Assembly (NCBI GenBank): GCA_013152625.1
Contig: JAADFY010000179.1
Location: 1-23,024 of the forward strand
Source: Alphaproteobacteria bacterium
GTDB taxonomy: Bacteria > Pseudomonadota > Alphaproteobacteria > Rhizobiales > Devosiaceae
Length of the DNA: 23,024 nt
Direction of reading: 5' to 3'
Of this stretch, positions 7,980 through 15,391 are shown piece by piece. Position 1 is the stretch's first letter; each line of letters starts with the position of its first letter. The notes below the pieces were generated by a model. That model was not told the DNA's origin and made no database searches. It saw only the letters and a program-made list of their open reading frames with translations. Both the position numbers and the translations under genes were made by a program.

Positions 7980-9517
7980 GCGGCCACCGTGGGCGAATGG
8001 ACCCCGGATTTCGGCACTGCTTCGCGCATGACGTTTTCCTGGGTGGCCTCGGCGCGGGACAGATCGGCGGTCAGCCGACCCTCGGACATGACAAGTATCC
8101 GGTCGCACAGTGCTAAAAGTTCGGGCAATTCCGATGAGATGAGCAAAATCGCCCGCCCGCTCTCGGCCAGCTCCCCGATCATGTCGTAAAATTCCGACTT
8201 CACGCCAACATCGATCCCCCGGGTCGGCTCATCCATGATCAAAACACTGGGGTCGGTCAGCAACCAGCGGGCAAGGATCGATTTTTGCTGATTGCCCCCG
8301 GACAATTCGCCGATGGGCTGACGAAGCGAGGCCAGCCGGATTCGCATTTTTTGCACCGCCTCATTGGCCAGCGCCCGTTCCAGGGCATGACGAATGAACC
8401 CGCGCGGCGCAATGCGCCCCGGCACCGCCGCGGTGATATTGTGTTCAACCGAAAGGCTTTGAAATATCCCCGCCGCCGCCCGGTCTTCCGGCACAAAAGC
8501 AAGACCAAGGGCGATGGCCTCGGTCGGTTCGGCAACGCCAATATCCTTGCCATTGACCGCAATGGTGCCACTGTGGGCCGGAGTTATGCCGAATATCGCC
8601 CGGGCCACATCGGTTCGCCCTGCCCCCACCAGCCCGGCAAGCCCGACGATTTCACCCTTGCGCACTTCAAAACTGATATCGCTGAACAGCCCGGGCAGAC
8701 AAAGATCTTTTACCTCCAGCGCCACCTCACCGATTTCGGTGCGCCGTTTGTGGATATATTCCTTGAGCGAGCGCCCGATCATCAGCCGGATTATTTCCTC
8801 GTCATCCACCGCCGCTACATCGCCGGTATGCACCAGATTACCGTCGCGAAACACCGTGATACGATCACAAAGCGCCCGCACCTCTTCCAGCCGGTGGCTG
8901 ATGAAAATAATGGTGCGGCCCTCATCTCGCAGCCGCCGGACAATCTTGAATAAAGTTTCCACCTCTATCGGCGTCAGCGGCGCGGTGGGCTCATCCATGA
9001 TGATAAGCCGGCTGTCGCTGGCCAGCGCCCGGGCGATTTCCACCATCTGCTGGTCGGCAATGGACAGGCCGCGCATGGGCACATTGACTTTGATATTGAT
9101 CCCCAGCTGATCCATGGATTCTCTGGCATCACGGGTAATTTTTGCCCAGGGAACCCGCCCCAGAACCGACCCCTGATCCCGTCCCAGAACCAGGTTTTCC
9201 GCAACCGACAGATCGGGAAACGAAACAGGCTCCTGATGAATGAGTGTAATCCCCAGTCGCTGCGCCGTCAGTGGATTGGGCACCTCCACCAGTTCCCCGC
9301 GCAACGCCAGCGTACCCCGGGTGGGCCGGTGCACACCGGACAGGATCTTGGCAAAAGTGGATTTACCGGCCCCGTTCTCGCCCACCAGAGCATGAATTTC
9401 GCCGGCTCTGAAATCAAGATCCACGTCCCGCAGCACCTCAATACCGGCGAACTGCTTTGAAATCCCCCGCGCCGAAATTACGGTTTCCCCGGCGCTCGAT
9501 GTCGTGGCGGTTTCCAT
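7976..9517 (-). CDS. Sugar ABC transporter ATP-binding protein, tandem NBD (RhaT-like)
   Basis: CUT2-type ATPase of 513 residues with two fused nucleotide-binding domains, energising sugar import. The N-terminal domain has Walker A GENGAGKST (46-54), Q-loop HQEP (94-97), a signature-like LSIADQQ (151-157) and Walker B LIIMDEP (171-177). The C-terminal domain has the degenerate Walker A GLVGAGRTDVARAIFG that is normal for this family, an intact LSGGNQQK signature and LIMDEPTRGID. The ATG start is 4 bases from the stop of the AKR gene upstream, and its stop overlaps the first permease. It is thus the second gene of a five-gene import unit. Sugar specificity is set by the binding protein, not by this subunit. 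Confidence 0.93.
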   Translation of the reverse strand: METATTSSAGETVISARGISKQFAGIEVLRDVDLDFRAGEIHALVGENGAGKSTFAKILSGVHRPTRGTLALRGELVEVPNPLTAQRLGITLIHQEPVSFPDLSVAENLVLGRDQGSVLGRVPWAKITRDARESMDQLGINIKVNVPMRGLSIADQQMVEIARALASDSRLIIMDEPTAPLTPIEVETLFKIVRRLRDEGRTIIFISHRLEEVRALCDRITVFRDGNLVHTGDVAAVDDEEIIRLMIGRSLKEYIHKRRTEIGEVALEVKDLCLPGLFSDISFEVRKGEIVGLAGLVGAGRTDVARAIFGITPAHSGTIAVNGKDIGVAEPTEAIALGLAFVPEDRAAAGIFQSLSVEHNITAAVPGRIAPRGFIRHALERALANEAVQKMRIRLASLRQPIGELSGGNQQKSILARWLLTDPSVLIMDEPTRGIDVGVKSEFYDMIGELAESGRAILLISSELPELLALCDRILVMSEGRLTADLSRAEATQENVMREAVPKSGVHSPTVAA

Positions 9518-9521
9518 ACGC

Positions 9522-10562
9522 TCAGATACCCTGACCGTTCGCAGGAACCGGAGCCTCGGCGTCGATCAGCCCCTGTTCTTTCAAATCCGACCAGAACGCG
9601 GCTGGAATTGGCGCACTCAGCGAGGCAATATTCTGCACAACTTCCTGGGCGCCCACGGCCCCCGGTATCACCGAAACAACGGCGGGATGGGCGAGCGGGA
9701 ATTGCAGCGCCGCCGCCGGCAGGGTCACCCCGTGGGCCCGGCACACCCCTTCCATGCCGCGCACCCTGGCCTGCACTTCTTCAGACGCCGCGGCATAGGC
9801 GTACTTGGCCTCTCCGCCGGACCCGGTCACTAAAATACCCGATGCGAACGGCGCACCGATGACGACGCTGACATCGCGTTCAAGGCAGGTTGCCATGCCG
9901 GTGTTCAAACTGGACTGATCAAGCAGCGTGTACGGCAGGGCGACAAGTACGAAATCGAGATCCACCAGGGTTGCCACCTGTTCCAGGGCCTCGCTGGTAT
10001 TGACCCCCATCCCGATCGCAGCAATGTCACCGCTCGCCTTGAGCTCTTCAAGAGCCTTCATGCCGGTGGCGACCAGATCGCTTTTGTGGCGCTCGAAATG
10101 CGCTTCGTGGAAAAGCGCGTCAAGATCATGGATGACCAGAGCATCAACGCTATCGATCGCCAGCCGTTGCAGCGCCTGTTCATAGGAGCGCATGATCCCG
10201 TCATATCCGTAGTCGAAGGTCACCTCGAAATTCAGGCCGCCCACCCAGGGCGACCGGTCGAAGGTGCCCGGATTTTCAGGACGCGACAGCGTCCGTCCGA
10301 CTTTTGTGGTCAGGGCAAATTGCTCGCGCGGTTTGGTTCGCAACATTCCCCCAAGCCGGTGCTCGGACAGCCCGCGCCCGTACCATGCGGCGGTATCATA
10401 ATAGCGCACGCCGTTGTCCCAGGCCGCCGCCAGCGTTGCCACCGCTTCCGTTTCGGGCACCTTGGCATACAGCTCACCGATATGGGCGGCGCCAAAACCG
10501 AACACCGGCAACTCAAGTTTGGTGCGCCCGACACGGCGGCGCGTTGCAAGTGAGATCGTCAC
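9522..10562 (-). CDS. Aldo/keto reductase, D-threo-aldose/L-fucose 1-dehydrogenase type
   Basis: NAD(P)-dependent aldose 1-dehydrogenase candidate, 346 residues, with the AKR tetrad D56, Y61, K87, H145. The body follows the L-fucose dehydrogenase/D-threo-aldose 1-dehydrogenase subgroup (FGFGAAHIGELY, NGVRYYDTAAWYGRGLSEHRLG, ALQRLAIDSVDALVIHD). These enzymes oxidise the C1 of L-fucose, D-arabinose or L-xylose-like sugars to the lactone. The start is GTG with AGGGAGGGG upstream. It is the first gene of the ABC importer unit, 4 bases before the ATPase, which strongly ties it to the imported sugar. A predicted promoter and two FadR-type sites lie just upstream. A second AKR of the same type is at 20253-21245. 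Substrate is inferred; a pyridoxal 4-dehydrogenase-like role cannot be excluded. Confidence 0.83.
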   Translation of the reverse strand: MTISLATRRRVGRTKLELPVFGFGAAHIGELYAKVPETEAVATLAAAWDNGVRYYDTAAWYGRGLSEHRLGGMLRTKPREQFALTTKVGRTLSRPENPGTFDRSPWVGGLNFEVTFDYGYDGIMRSYEQALQRLAIDSVDALVIHDLDALFHEAHFERHKSDLVATGMKALEELKASGDIAAIGMGVNTSEALEQVATLVDLDFVLVALPYTLLDQSSLNTGMATCLERDVSVVIGAPFASGILVTGSGGEAKYAYAAASEEVQARVRGMEGVCRAHGVTLPAAALQFPLAHPAVVSVIPGAVGAQEVVQNIASLSAPIPAAFWSDLKEQGLIDAEAPVPANGQGI

Positions 10563-10618
10563 GCTGGTTGCCCCTCCCTGGTGCAGCCTTCAGGCCTTGG
10601 TGCCTGTTTCGTATCAAC

Positions 10619-10629
10619 TTGTCAGACAA
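10619..10629. promoter_or_regulatory. FadR-type GntR operator candidate 1
   Basis: TTGTCAGACAA is a perfect palindrome (5-bp arms, single central base) and fits the FadR-subfamily consensus TNGTNNNACNA exactly. It lies just downstream of the predicted -10 of the minus-strand promoter, where binding would block transcription. Confidence 0.6.
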
Positions 10630-10633
10630 AAAT

Positions 10634-10644
10634 TAGTTTGACAA
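10634..10644. promoter_or_regulatory. FadR-type GntR operator candidate 2
   Basis: TAGTTTGACAA fits TNGTNNNACNA, with one strong half (GACAA) and one weaker half. Its centre is 15 bp from that of site 1. The two may bind regulator dimers side by side. Confidence 0.5.
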
Positions 10645-10647
10645 GAT

Positions 10648-10676
10648 ATTATCGACACGCCAAACGTGATCGTTAA
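10648..10676 (-). promoter_or_regulatory. Predicted promoter of the AKR/ABC importer unit
   Basis: On the minus strand, -35 TTAACG (10676-10671) and -10 GATAAT (10653-10648) are separated by exactly 17 bases. Transcription would begin near 10641, inside operator candidate 2, about 80 bases upstream of the AKR start codon. The match is reasonable for a sigma-70-type promoter. Confidence 0.4.
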
Positions 10677-10803
10677 GGGCTGAAGCCAAACCGGCTTGCC
10701 GGCACAAGAAGGAGCATGGTTTTGATCCGGGCAAGGAAAATATCCACCGGCTCGGCACGAACCGGAAAAATGCCCCGGTTCAGGTACTGCCCGTGGGTGT
10801 GCG

Positions 10804-10815
10804 TTGTCCTGACAA
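10804..10815. promoter_or_regulatory. FadR-like palindrome upstream of the lactonase unit
   Basis: TTGTCCTGACAA has the same TTGTC/GACAA arms as site 1 but a 2-base centre, so it deviates by one base from the FadR-type spacing. It lies 64 bases before the lactonase ATG and may serve the plus-strand unit. I see no clear -10 box beside it. Confidence 0.4.
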
Positions 10816-10879
10816 GTTTTGTATCCGCCCACAACACCGCCTGACCCTTGATCTGCAATGAGACGCTGAAAGAAAGTAG

Positions 10880-11755
10880 ATGCCTGATTTTCCCATCATT
10901 GATACCCACCTGCATATCTGGGATCCGGCCCGGCTCGATTATACCTGGATCAAGGGCAATGTATTGTTTGACCGGGCTTATCACGTGGAGGACTACGCCC
11001 GCGATCTGGGGGACATCGATGTCGAGGCCATGGTTTTTCTGGAATGTTATGCCGACTTTTCGCCCCGGGGCGGCCAGTACATAGAAGAAGTGTTGTTTGT
11101 TGAAAACGAGGCCCGGCGCGACCCCCGGATCAAGGGAATTGTCGCCATGGCTCCGCTGGAAAAAGGGCGCGGGGCCGAACCGGTGCTGGCCGAGCTCGCC
11201 GAAAAGCACCCCACCGTCAAGGGTATCCGCCGGATCGTCGAGTTCGATGATGACCCCCGTTCGCTCACCCTGAGCGATGATTTTATCGAGGGTGTAAATC
11301 TGCTTGAAAAATACGGCATGCACTTCGAGATCAACGTCAACCACACGCAAATGGACATTGTCCGCGAGTTCGTAAAACACGTGCCAAACGTGCCGATGAT
11401 TCTTGATCATTGTGGCAAGCCGGGCATTCTCGAAGGCGCCCTGGCTCAGTACCGGGCCGATGTCGCCGAGCTCTGCCGGCATCCAAACCTATATATCAAG
11501 CTGTCTGACCTGCCGGTTGAGGCCGACATGGAAAACTGGACCGAGGCCGATCTGGCGCCATATATCGAGGCGACGTTTGATAGCTTTGGCATCGATCGCA
11601 CCATTTACGCCGGCGACTATCCGGTGTGCCTCCAGGCCACGACATTGCCCCGCTGGGTTGAGGTGCTGGATCGGGCACTCGAAGGTTTTTCAAGAACTGA
11701 ATTGCGCAAATTCTACCGCGACAATGCCAACCGGTTTTACCGTCTCGGCCTATGA
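10880..11755 (+). CDS. Sugar-lactone hydrolase (COG3618 amidohydrolase, L-fucono/L-rhamnono-lactonase-like)
   Basis: Metal-dependent TIM-barrel hydrolase, 291 residues, predicted to open the aldonolactone made by the sugar dehydrogenase. It has the amidohydrolase HxH motif at H10/H12 (IIDTHLHIWD), a LDHCGKP block with H177 matching the LDHxGKP motif of L-fuconolactonases, and D246 in AGDYPVC where relatives usually read GSDWPVC. The Y-for-W change and the Gly-Asp order are mild deviations in the active-site loop. It is the first gene of the plus-strand unit, and its stop overlaps the regulator start (ATGA at 11752). The 2-pyrone-4,6-dicarboxylate lactonase family shares the fold, but the neighbours favour a sugar lactone. 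Confidence 0.85.
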   Translation: MPDFPIIDTHLHIWDPARLDYTWIKGNVLFDRAYHVEDYARDLGDIDVEAMVFLECYADFSPRGGQYIEEVLFVENEARRDPRIKGIVAMAPLEKGRGAEPVLAELAEKHPTVKGIRRIVEFDDDPRSLTLSDDFIEGVNLLEKYGMHFEINVNHTQMDIVREFVKHVPNVPMILDHCGKPGILEGALAQYRADVAELCRHPNLYIKLSDLPVEADMENWTEADLAPYIEATFDSFGIDRTIYAGDYPVCLQATTLPRWVEVLDRALEGFSRTELRKFYRDNANRFYRLGL

Positions 11756-12594
11756 AACAGCAGGGCAGCACCGTGATAAAACCGGCCAATCAGAAACAGG
11801 TGGAAGTCTCAGCCGCCGGGCAGGAACCGGCCGGGTTTTCCGTTCGAAGCGGTCCCTCTGCCACACCTGACGCAGTCACCAAGTTTGCCGGCAGCACACT
11901 GGAACGCACCTCGATTGCCGAACGGGTTTCCAACCGTATCCTGGAAATGATCAAAAGCGGCAATCTCAAATCAGGTGACCGGCTGCCCACAGAGCAACAG
12001 ATGCGTATCGCGTTCGGCATCAGCCGTCCGCCCCTGCGCGAAGCGCTCAAGGCGTTAACGATCATGGGGGTGCTCGAAAGCCGTCAGGGGGGGCGTTACA
12101 CGGTTACCGATCTCTCCCCGAGCCGCCTGGTAGCGCCGTTCAATGTCATGCTGTCCGTGGCGGAATATGATGTGCAGGAGCATTTCGAAGCCCGCACCGT
12201 GGTCGATCTGGAACTGGTTCGGCTGTGCACAAAACTGGCGTCCGCCGAACACCGCCAGCGCATTATGAAACTGGCCGTGGACGGGCATGCATTTTACGAC
12301 GATCCGGTGGCATTCCGCCTGCTCGATGTCGAGTTTCACCAGGCACTTTATGATGGGGCCGGGAACCGGTTGCTGGCGGCGCTGGCGCAGGGACTTTACA
12401 ATGTCGGGCTTGATGTACGTCGAGTCGCCAGCACATTTCACGGCGTCATGAAAAAGAGCGTCGCCCAGCATTGCGAGATTGCCGACGCAGTGGGGACAGG
12501 CGACGCCAGTGCCGCCATGGCCGCCTACCGCCGTCACCTCGAACATGTGTGCGAAACGACCCGTCAATCCATGTCCCTCGTGCAAAAGGACTAA
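11752..12594 (+). CDS. GntR-family regulator, FadR/FCD subfamily
   Basis: Transcription factor of 280 residues. The winged helix-turn-helix spans about 53-120 (SIAERVSNRILEMIKSG, then RLPTEQQMRIAFGISRPPLREALKAL as the recognition region). An all-helical FCD effector domain follows, with the usual metal/ligand set D192 and H196 (DVEFHQALY), H240 and H262. It has about 50 residues before the helix-turn-helix, longer than usual and rich in small and polar residues; no in-frame start nearer the domain is obvious. Translation is coupled to the lactonase by an ATGA overlap. FCD regulators usually bind sugar acids or keto acids and repress, so the likely targets are the palindromes in 10563-10879. 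The inducer is probably a pathway acid; this is inference. Confidence 0.9.
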   Translation: MKQQGSTVIKPANQKQVEVSAAGQEPAGFSVRSGPSATPDAVTKFAGSTLERTSIAERVSNRILEMIKSGNLKSGDRLPTEQQMRIAFGISRPPLREALKALTIMGVLESRQGGRYTVTDLSPSRLVAPFNVMLSVAEYDVQEHFEARTVVDLELVRLCTKLASAEHRQRIMKLAVDGHAFYDDPVAFRLLDVEFHQALYDGAGNRLLAALAQGLYNVGLDVRRVASTFHGVMKKSVAQHCEIADAVGTGDASAAMAAYRRHLEHVCETTRQSMSLVQKD

Positions 12595-12599
12595 CTCAA

Positions 12600-12917
12600 A
12601 TGCCTGAACGTTTCGCTTTCCGCATGAAACTCAAGGAAGGTCAGGCCGCCGAGTATGAGCGGCGGCACGATGAAATTTTCCCCCAGATGGCCAAAGCCCT
12701 CACCGATGCCGGCATTTCGGACTATTCCATCTGGCTGGACCCCCAGACCAACTATCTGTTTGCCATTTTGACCCGCACCGATGATCACACCATGGATGAT
12801 CTGCCCGACCACCAGATTGTCCAGCGCTGGTGGGACCACATGGCCGACATCATGGATGTCGGTGCGGGAAATGTTCCGGTGCAGGTGACCCTGAAACAGG
12901 TATTTCACCTGAAATGA
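12600..12917 (+). CDS. rhaM: L-rhamnose/L-fucose mutarotase (RhaM family)
   Basis: Cytoplasmic sugar mutarotase of COG3254, 105 residues, the normal size. It accelerates interconversion of alpha and beta anomers before oxidation. The RRH motif with the catalytic His (H23), the Y42/W45 strand (YSIWLD) and QRWWDHMADIM (75-85) match E. coli RhaM closely. The ATG at 12600 follows the regulator stop by 5 bases, with AAGGA inside the end of the regulator gene. Its stop overlaps the dehydratase start (ATGA). COG3254 proteins also occur in non-phosphorylative L-fucose pathways, so the sugar could be L-rhamnose or L-fucose. Confidence 0.92.
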   Translation: MPERFAFRMKLKEGQAAEYERRHDEIFPQMAKALTDAGISDYSIWLDPQTNYLFAILTRTDDHTMDDLPDHQIVQRWWDHMADIMDVGAGNVPVQVTLKQVFHLK

Positions 12918-14092
12918 GTTCCGAATTCACTATCGCCGCGATGCGGGTCTATCTCGTTAAAAGTGGCGGCACCGGTGGTGACTATTTCGCTCAGAAAGGC
13001 GGCCACTGGCTCATCGATTCCGAAATTTCCAATCCCATGTCGGGCTATCCCGAATATCGTGACAAGCGTTCCAGTTGGGGCGTAAATGTGCTGGGTTCCC
13101 TGGTCATTGAACTGGAGACCTCAAAGGGAACAATCGGCGTCGCAACCGGTCAGGGTGGTGCCCCCGCCGCGTGGCTGATCAAAAACCATTTCTCACGTTT
13201 CATCATTGGTCAGGACTGCCGGAACATCAATCGCATCTGGGATCAGATGTATCGCAGTTCTTTGCCTTACGGCCGCAAGGGATTGCCGATAATGGCGATC
13301 AGTGCCGTCGATCTTGCCCTTTGGGATCTGGTGGGCAAAATCCGCCAAGAGCCTGTTTACAATCTCATTGGCGGTCTCTGTCACAACGAAATTGATTTCT
13401 ACTGCACGGGCCCTGCTCCCGACGCGACAAAACAACTCGGGTTCTGGGGTGCCAAGGTCCCCCTGCCACACAGCCATTTTAGCGGCGAGGAAGGCTTGCG
13501 AAAAAATGTTGAATATCTGGACACCCAGCGGAAACTGGTGGGGCCGGACTACCCGCTGATGGTCGACTGCTACATGTCTCTTGATGTCCCGTTCGCCATC
13601 CGGCTGGCCGAGGCGTGCCGGCATCTGGATATCTATTGGTGGGAAGAAGTATTGCCTCCCGATGATGTCGAGGGCTACCGGGCGCTAAAACAGGCGCACC
13701 CCGGTATGAAATGGACAAGCGGCGAGCACGAATATTCCCGTTACGGGTTCCGGCGGCTGATCGAGGAACGAACGCTGGATGTCATTCAGCCCGATGCGAT
13801 GTGGGTGGGCGGACTTAGCGAATTATTGCGCATATCCGCTCACGCATCCGCCTACGACATCACCTTGATCCCCCACGGTAGCGGCCCCTACTCGTATCAT
13901 TTCATAGCCAGCCAACCCACAGCGCCGGTTTGCGAGTATGTGGCGACCAGTCCCGATGGCCGATCCATCCGACCGGTTTTTGGCGATCTGTTTATCGGCG
14001 AGGACTTACCTGAAAACGGAAAGCTCACGGTCTCCGATCAACCCGGTTTCGGCATGGTCATCCGCGACCACAGCCAATTGCAGTCGGCTTAG
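12914..14092 (+). CDS. rhmD: L-rhamnonate dehydratase-family enolase superfamily enzyme
   Basis: Mandelate-racemase-type enolase superfamily dehydratase of 392 residues. It is predicted to remove water from an aldonate (L-rhamnonate, possibly L-lyxonate or L-mannonate) to give the 2-keto-3-deoxy acid. The RhamD features are present: GGDYF and HWLID (H31) in the capping loop, metal ligands D218 (MVDCYMS), E244 and E271 (TSGEH), and the D294 (QPD) and H321 (IPHGS) catalytic pair. Capping-domain and barrel blocks align with E. coli RhmD throughout (GVNVLGSLVIE, DLALWDL, YWWEEVLPPDDVEGYR, RPVFGDLF). The start overlaps the mutarotase stop by ATGA. It is the last gene of the unit, convergent with recA 94 bases away. 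Substrate choice within the RhamD subgroup is uncertain, since E. coli RhmD itself also accepts L-lyxonate and L-mannonate. Confidence 0.9.
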   Translation: MSSEFTIAAMRVYLVKSGGTGGDYFAQKGGHWLIDSEISNPMSGYPEYRDKRSSWGVNVLGSLVIELETSKGTIGVATGQGGAPAAWLIKNHFSRFIIGQDCRNINRIWDQMYRSSLPYGRKGLPIMAISAVDLALWDLVGKIRQEPVYNLIGGLCHNEIDFYCTGPAPDATKQLGFWGAKVPLPHSHFSGEEGLRKNVEYLDTQRKLVGPDYPLMVDCYMSLDVPFAIRLAEACRHLDIYWWEEVLPPDDVEGYRALKQAHPGMKWTSGEHEYSRYGFRRLIEERTLDVIQPDAMWVGGLSELLRISAHASAYDITLIPHGSGPYSYHFIASQPTAPVCEYVATSPDGRSIRPVFGDLFIGEDLPENGKLTVSDQPGFGMVIRDHSQLQSA

Positions 14093-14186
14093 GACCTGTA
14101 GAGCGGAAACACCTTCTCAAAACCAGCCGGAGAGCATAACCGGCCAAATCCCGTCGCCATGGCCTGGTACTACAAAACAGCGACAC

Positions 14187-15263
14187 TCATTTCCCGCCGG
14201 CTTTATCCTTGCCGGTGGTCGGTCCGGCAATCAGCTCCCCCGCGCCCAACCCCGCACTTTCGCGCACCCCCGCTTCAATGGCATTGGCGATTTCGGGGTT
14301 GTCTTTAAGGAACTGGCGGGAATTTTCACGCCCCTGCCCCAGCCGCTGGCTGTCATAGGAAAACCATGAACCCGATTTCTCGACGATCCCCGCATTGACC
14401 CCCAGATCAAGCAGTTCACCGGTTTTTGAAATGCCTTCGCCGAAAATAATATCGAATTCCGCCTGCCTGAACGGTGGCGCCAGCTTGTTCTTGACCACCT
14501 TGACCCGTGTCTGATTGCCAATGACTTCATCACGGTCCTTGATGGCGCCGATCCGGCGAATGTCCAGACGCACCGAGGAATAGAATTTGAGCGCATTACC
14601 GCCGGTGGTGGTTTCAGGTGACCCGAACATCACCCCGATTTTCATCCTGATCTGATTGATGAACACCACCATGGTTTTTGACCGCGAAATCGAAGCGGTC
14701 AGTTTGCGCATGGCCTGGCTCATCAGACGGGCCTGCAGGCCCGGCAGCGAATCGCCCATCTCCCCTTCCAGTTCGGCCTTGGGGGTCAGCGCCGCCACCG
14801 AATCAACCACCAGCACATCGATGGCCCCTGAACGTACCAGCGTATCGGCAATTTCCAGCGCCTGCTCACCGGTATCGGGTTGTGAAATCAGCAACTCGTC
14901 CACATTGACTCCAAGTTTCTTGGCGTAAATGGGATCAAGAGCATGCTCGGCATCCACGAAGGCGCAAATACCACCCAGTTTTTGGGCCTCGGCAATCACA
15001 TGCAGGGTCAGGGTGGTTTTACCCGAGCTCTCTGGTCCGTAAATTTCGACAACCCGGCCCCTGGGCAGACCGCCAATCCCCAGCGCCATATCCAACCCCA
15101 GCGATCCCGTGGAGATGGTTTCAATCTCCACCAGCGCCTCGGAACCCAGCTTCATGATGGCGCCTTTGCCAAAATTCCGCTCAATCTGGCTCAATGCCGC
15201 CTCAAGTGCCTTGGTTTTGTCCATGCGACCCCCTTCGATCACCTTGAGCGGCGAATTCGCCAT
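14187..15263 (-). CDS. recA: Recombinase A
   Basis: DNA strand-exchange ATPase and LexA co-protease, 358 residues. Walker A GPESSGKT is at 76-83, with VLVVDSVAAL as Walker B, the L1/L2 regions (GDSLPGLQARLMSQALRK-like block; VFINQIRMKIGVMFGSPETTTGG) and the start KALEAALSQIERNFGKGAIMKLG, all typical of alphaproteobacterial RecA. GGAAGGA precedes the ATG. A LexA-type repeat array lies about 90 bases upstream. Its 3' end converges on the dehydratase unit. The gene is intact and carries nothing unusual. Confidence 0.98.
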   Translation of the reverse strand: MANSPLKVIEGGRMDKTKALEAALSQIERNFGKGAIMKLGSEALVEIETISTGSLGLDMALGIGGLPRGRVVEIYGPESSGKTTLTLHVIAEAQKLGGICAFVDAEHALDPIYAKKLGVNVDELLISQPDTGEQALEIADTLVRSGAIDVLVVDSVAALTPKAELEGEMGDSLPGLQARLMSQAMRKLTASISRSKTMVVFINQIRMKIGVMFGSPETTTGGNALKFYSSVRLDIRRIGAIKDRDEVIGNQTRVKVVKNKLAPPFRQAEFDIIFGEGISKTGELLDLGVNAGIVEKSGSWFSYDSQRLGQGRENSRQFLKDNPEIANAIEAGVRESAGLGAGELIAGPTTGKDKAGGK

Positions 15264-15355
15264 GTTCTGTCCTTCCTTGTTTCAGACCGTAATCCGGCTT
15301 GCAATGCCACCAGGAACCGCCCGGCTCCACTGAAATAGTCGGCGTTTCCTAATAT

Positions 15356-15391
15356 GTACCTAATTTGTTCTTATTTTGTACCAAATGTCAA
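15356..15391 (-). promoter_or_regulatory. recA promoter with overlapping alphaproteobacterial LexA boxes
   Basis: On the plus strand the sequence reads GTAC (15356-15359), 7 bases, GTTC (15367-15370), 7 bases, GTAC (15378-15381). That is three half-sites with 11-bp spacing, each pair one base off the GTTC-N7-GTTC LexA box of Alphaproteobacteria. A perfect TTGACA -35 (minus strand, 15391-15386) overlaps the stop codon of the upstream methyltransferase gene, and a weak -10 (ACAAAT, 15368-15363) lies 17 bases on, within the boxes. The geometry fits SOS repression of recA. Confidence 0.7.

Larger units (their letters stand above)
10563..10879. promoter_or_regulatory. 317-bp divergent control region between the two catabolic units
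   Basis: The AKR/ABC unit starts on the left (minus) and the lactonase/regulator/mutarotase/dehydratase unit on the right (plus). No small gene is evident. The AT-rich part (10615-10655) contrasts with the GC-rich coding DNA and holds two FadR-type operator matches beside a plausible minus-strand promoter. A third, related palindrome lies 64 bases before the plus-strand start. The arrangement fits local control by the FCD-type GntR protein encoded at 11752-12594. Confidence 0.65.

Noticed and set aside
7979..8108. Upstream extension of the first permease (43 extra codons)
   Set aside because: The extension is Arg/His/Gly-rich and overlaps the ATPase C terminus, while the ATG at 7979 gives a normal permease start with ATGA coupling.
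10673..11482. 269-codon minus-strand open frame across the lactonase gene
   Set aside because: Antisense to the clear COG3618 lactonase; no recognisable domain, and it would run through the divergent control region.
14093..14186. Terminator between the convergent dehydratase unit and recA
   Set aside because: Only a 5-bp GCCGG/CCGGC stem (14126-14144) with a 9-base loop and no U-run is visible, which is too weak to annotate.
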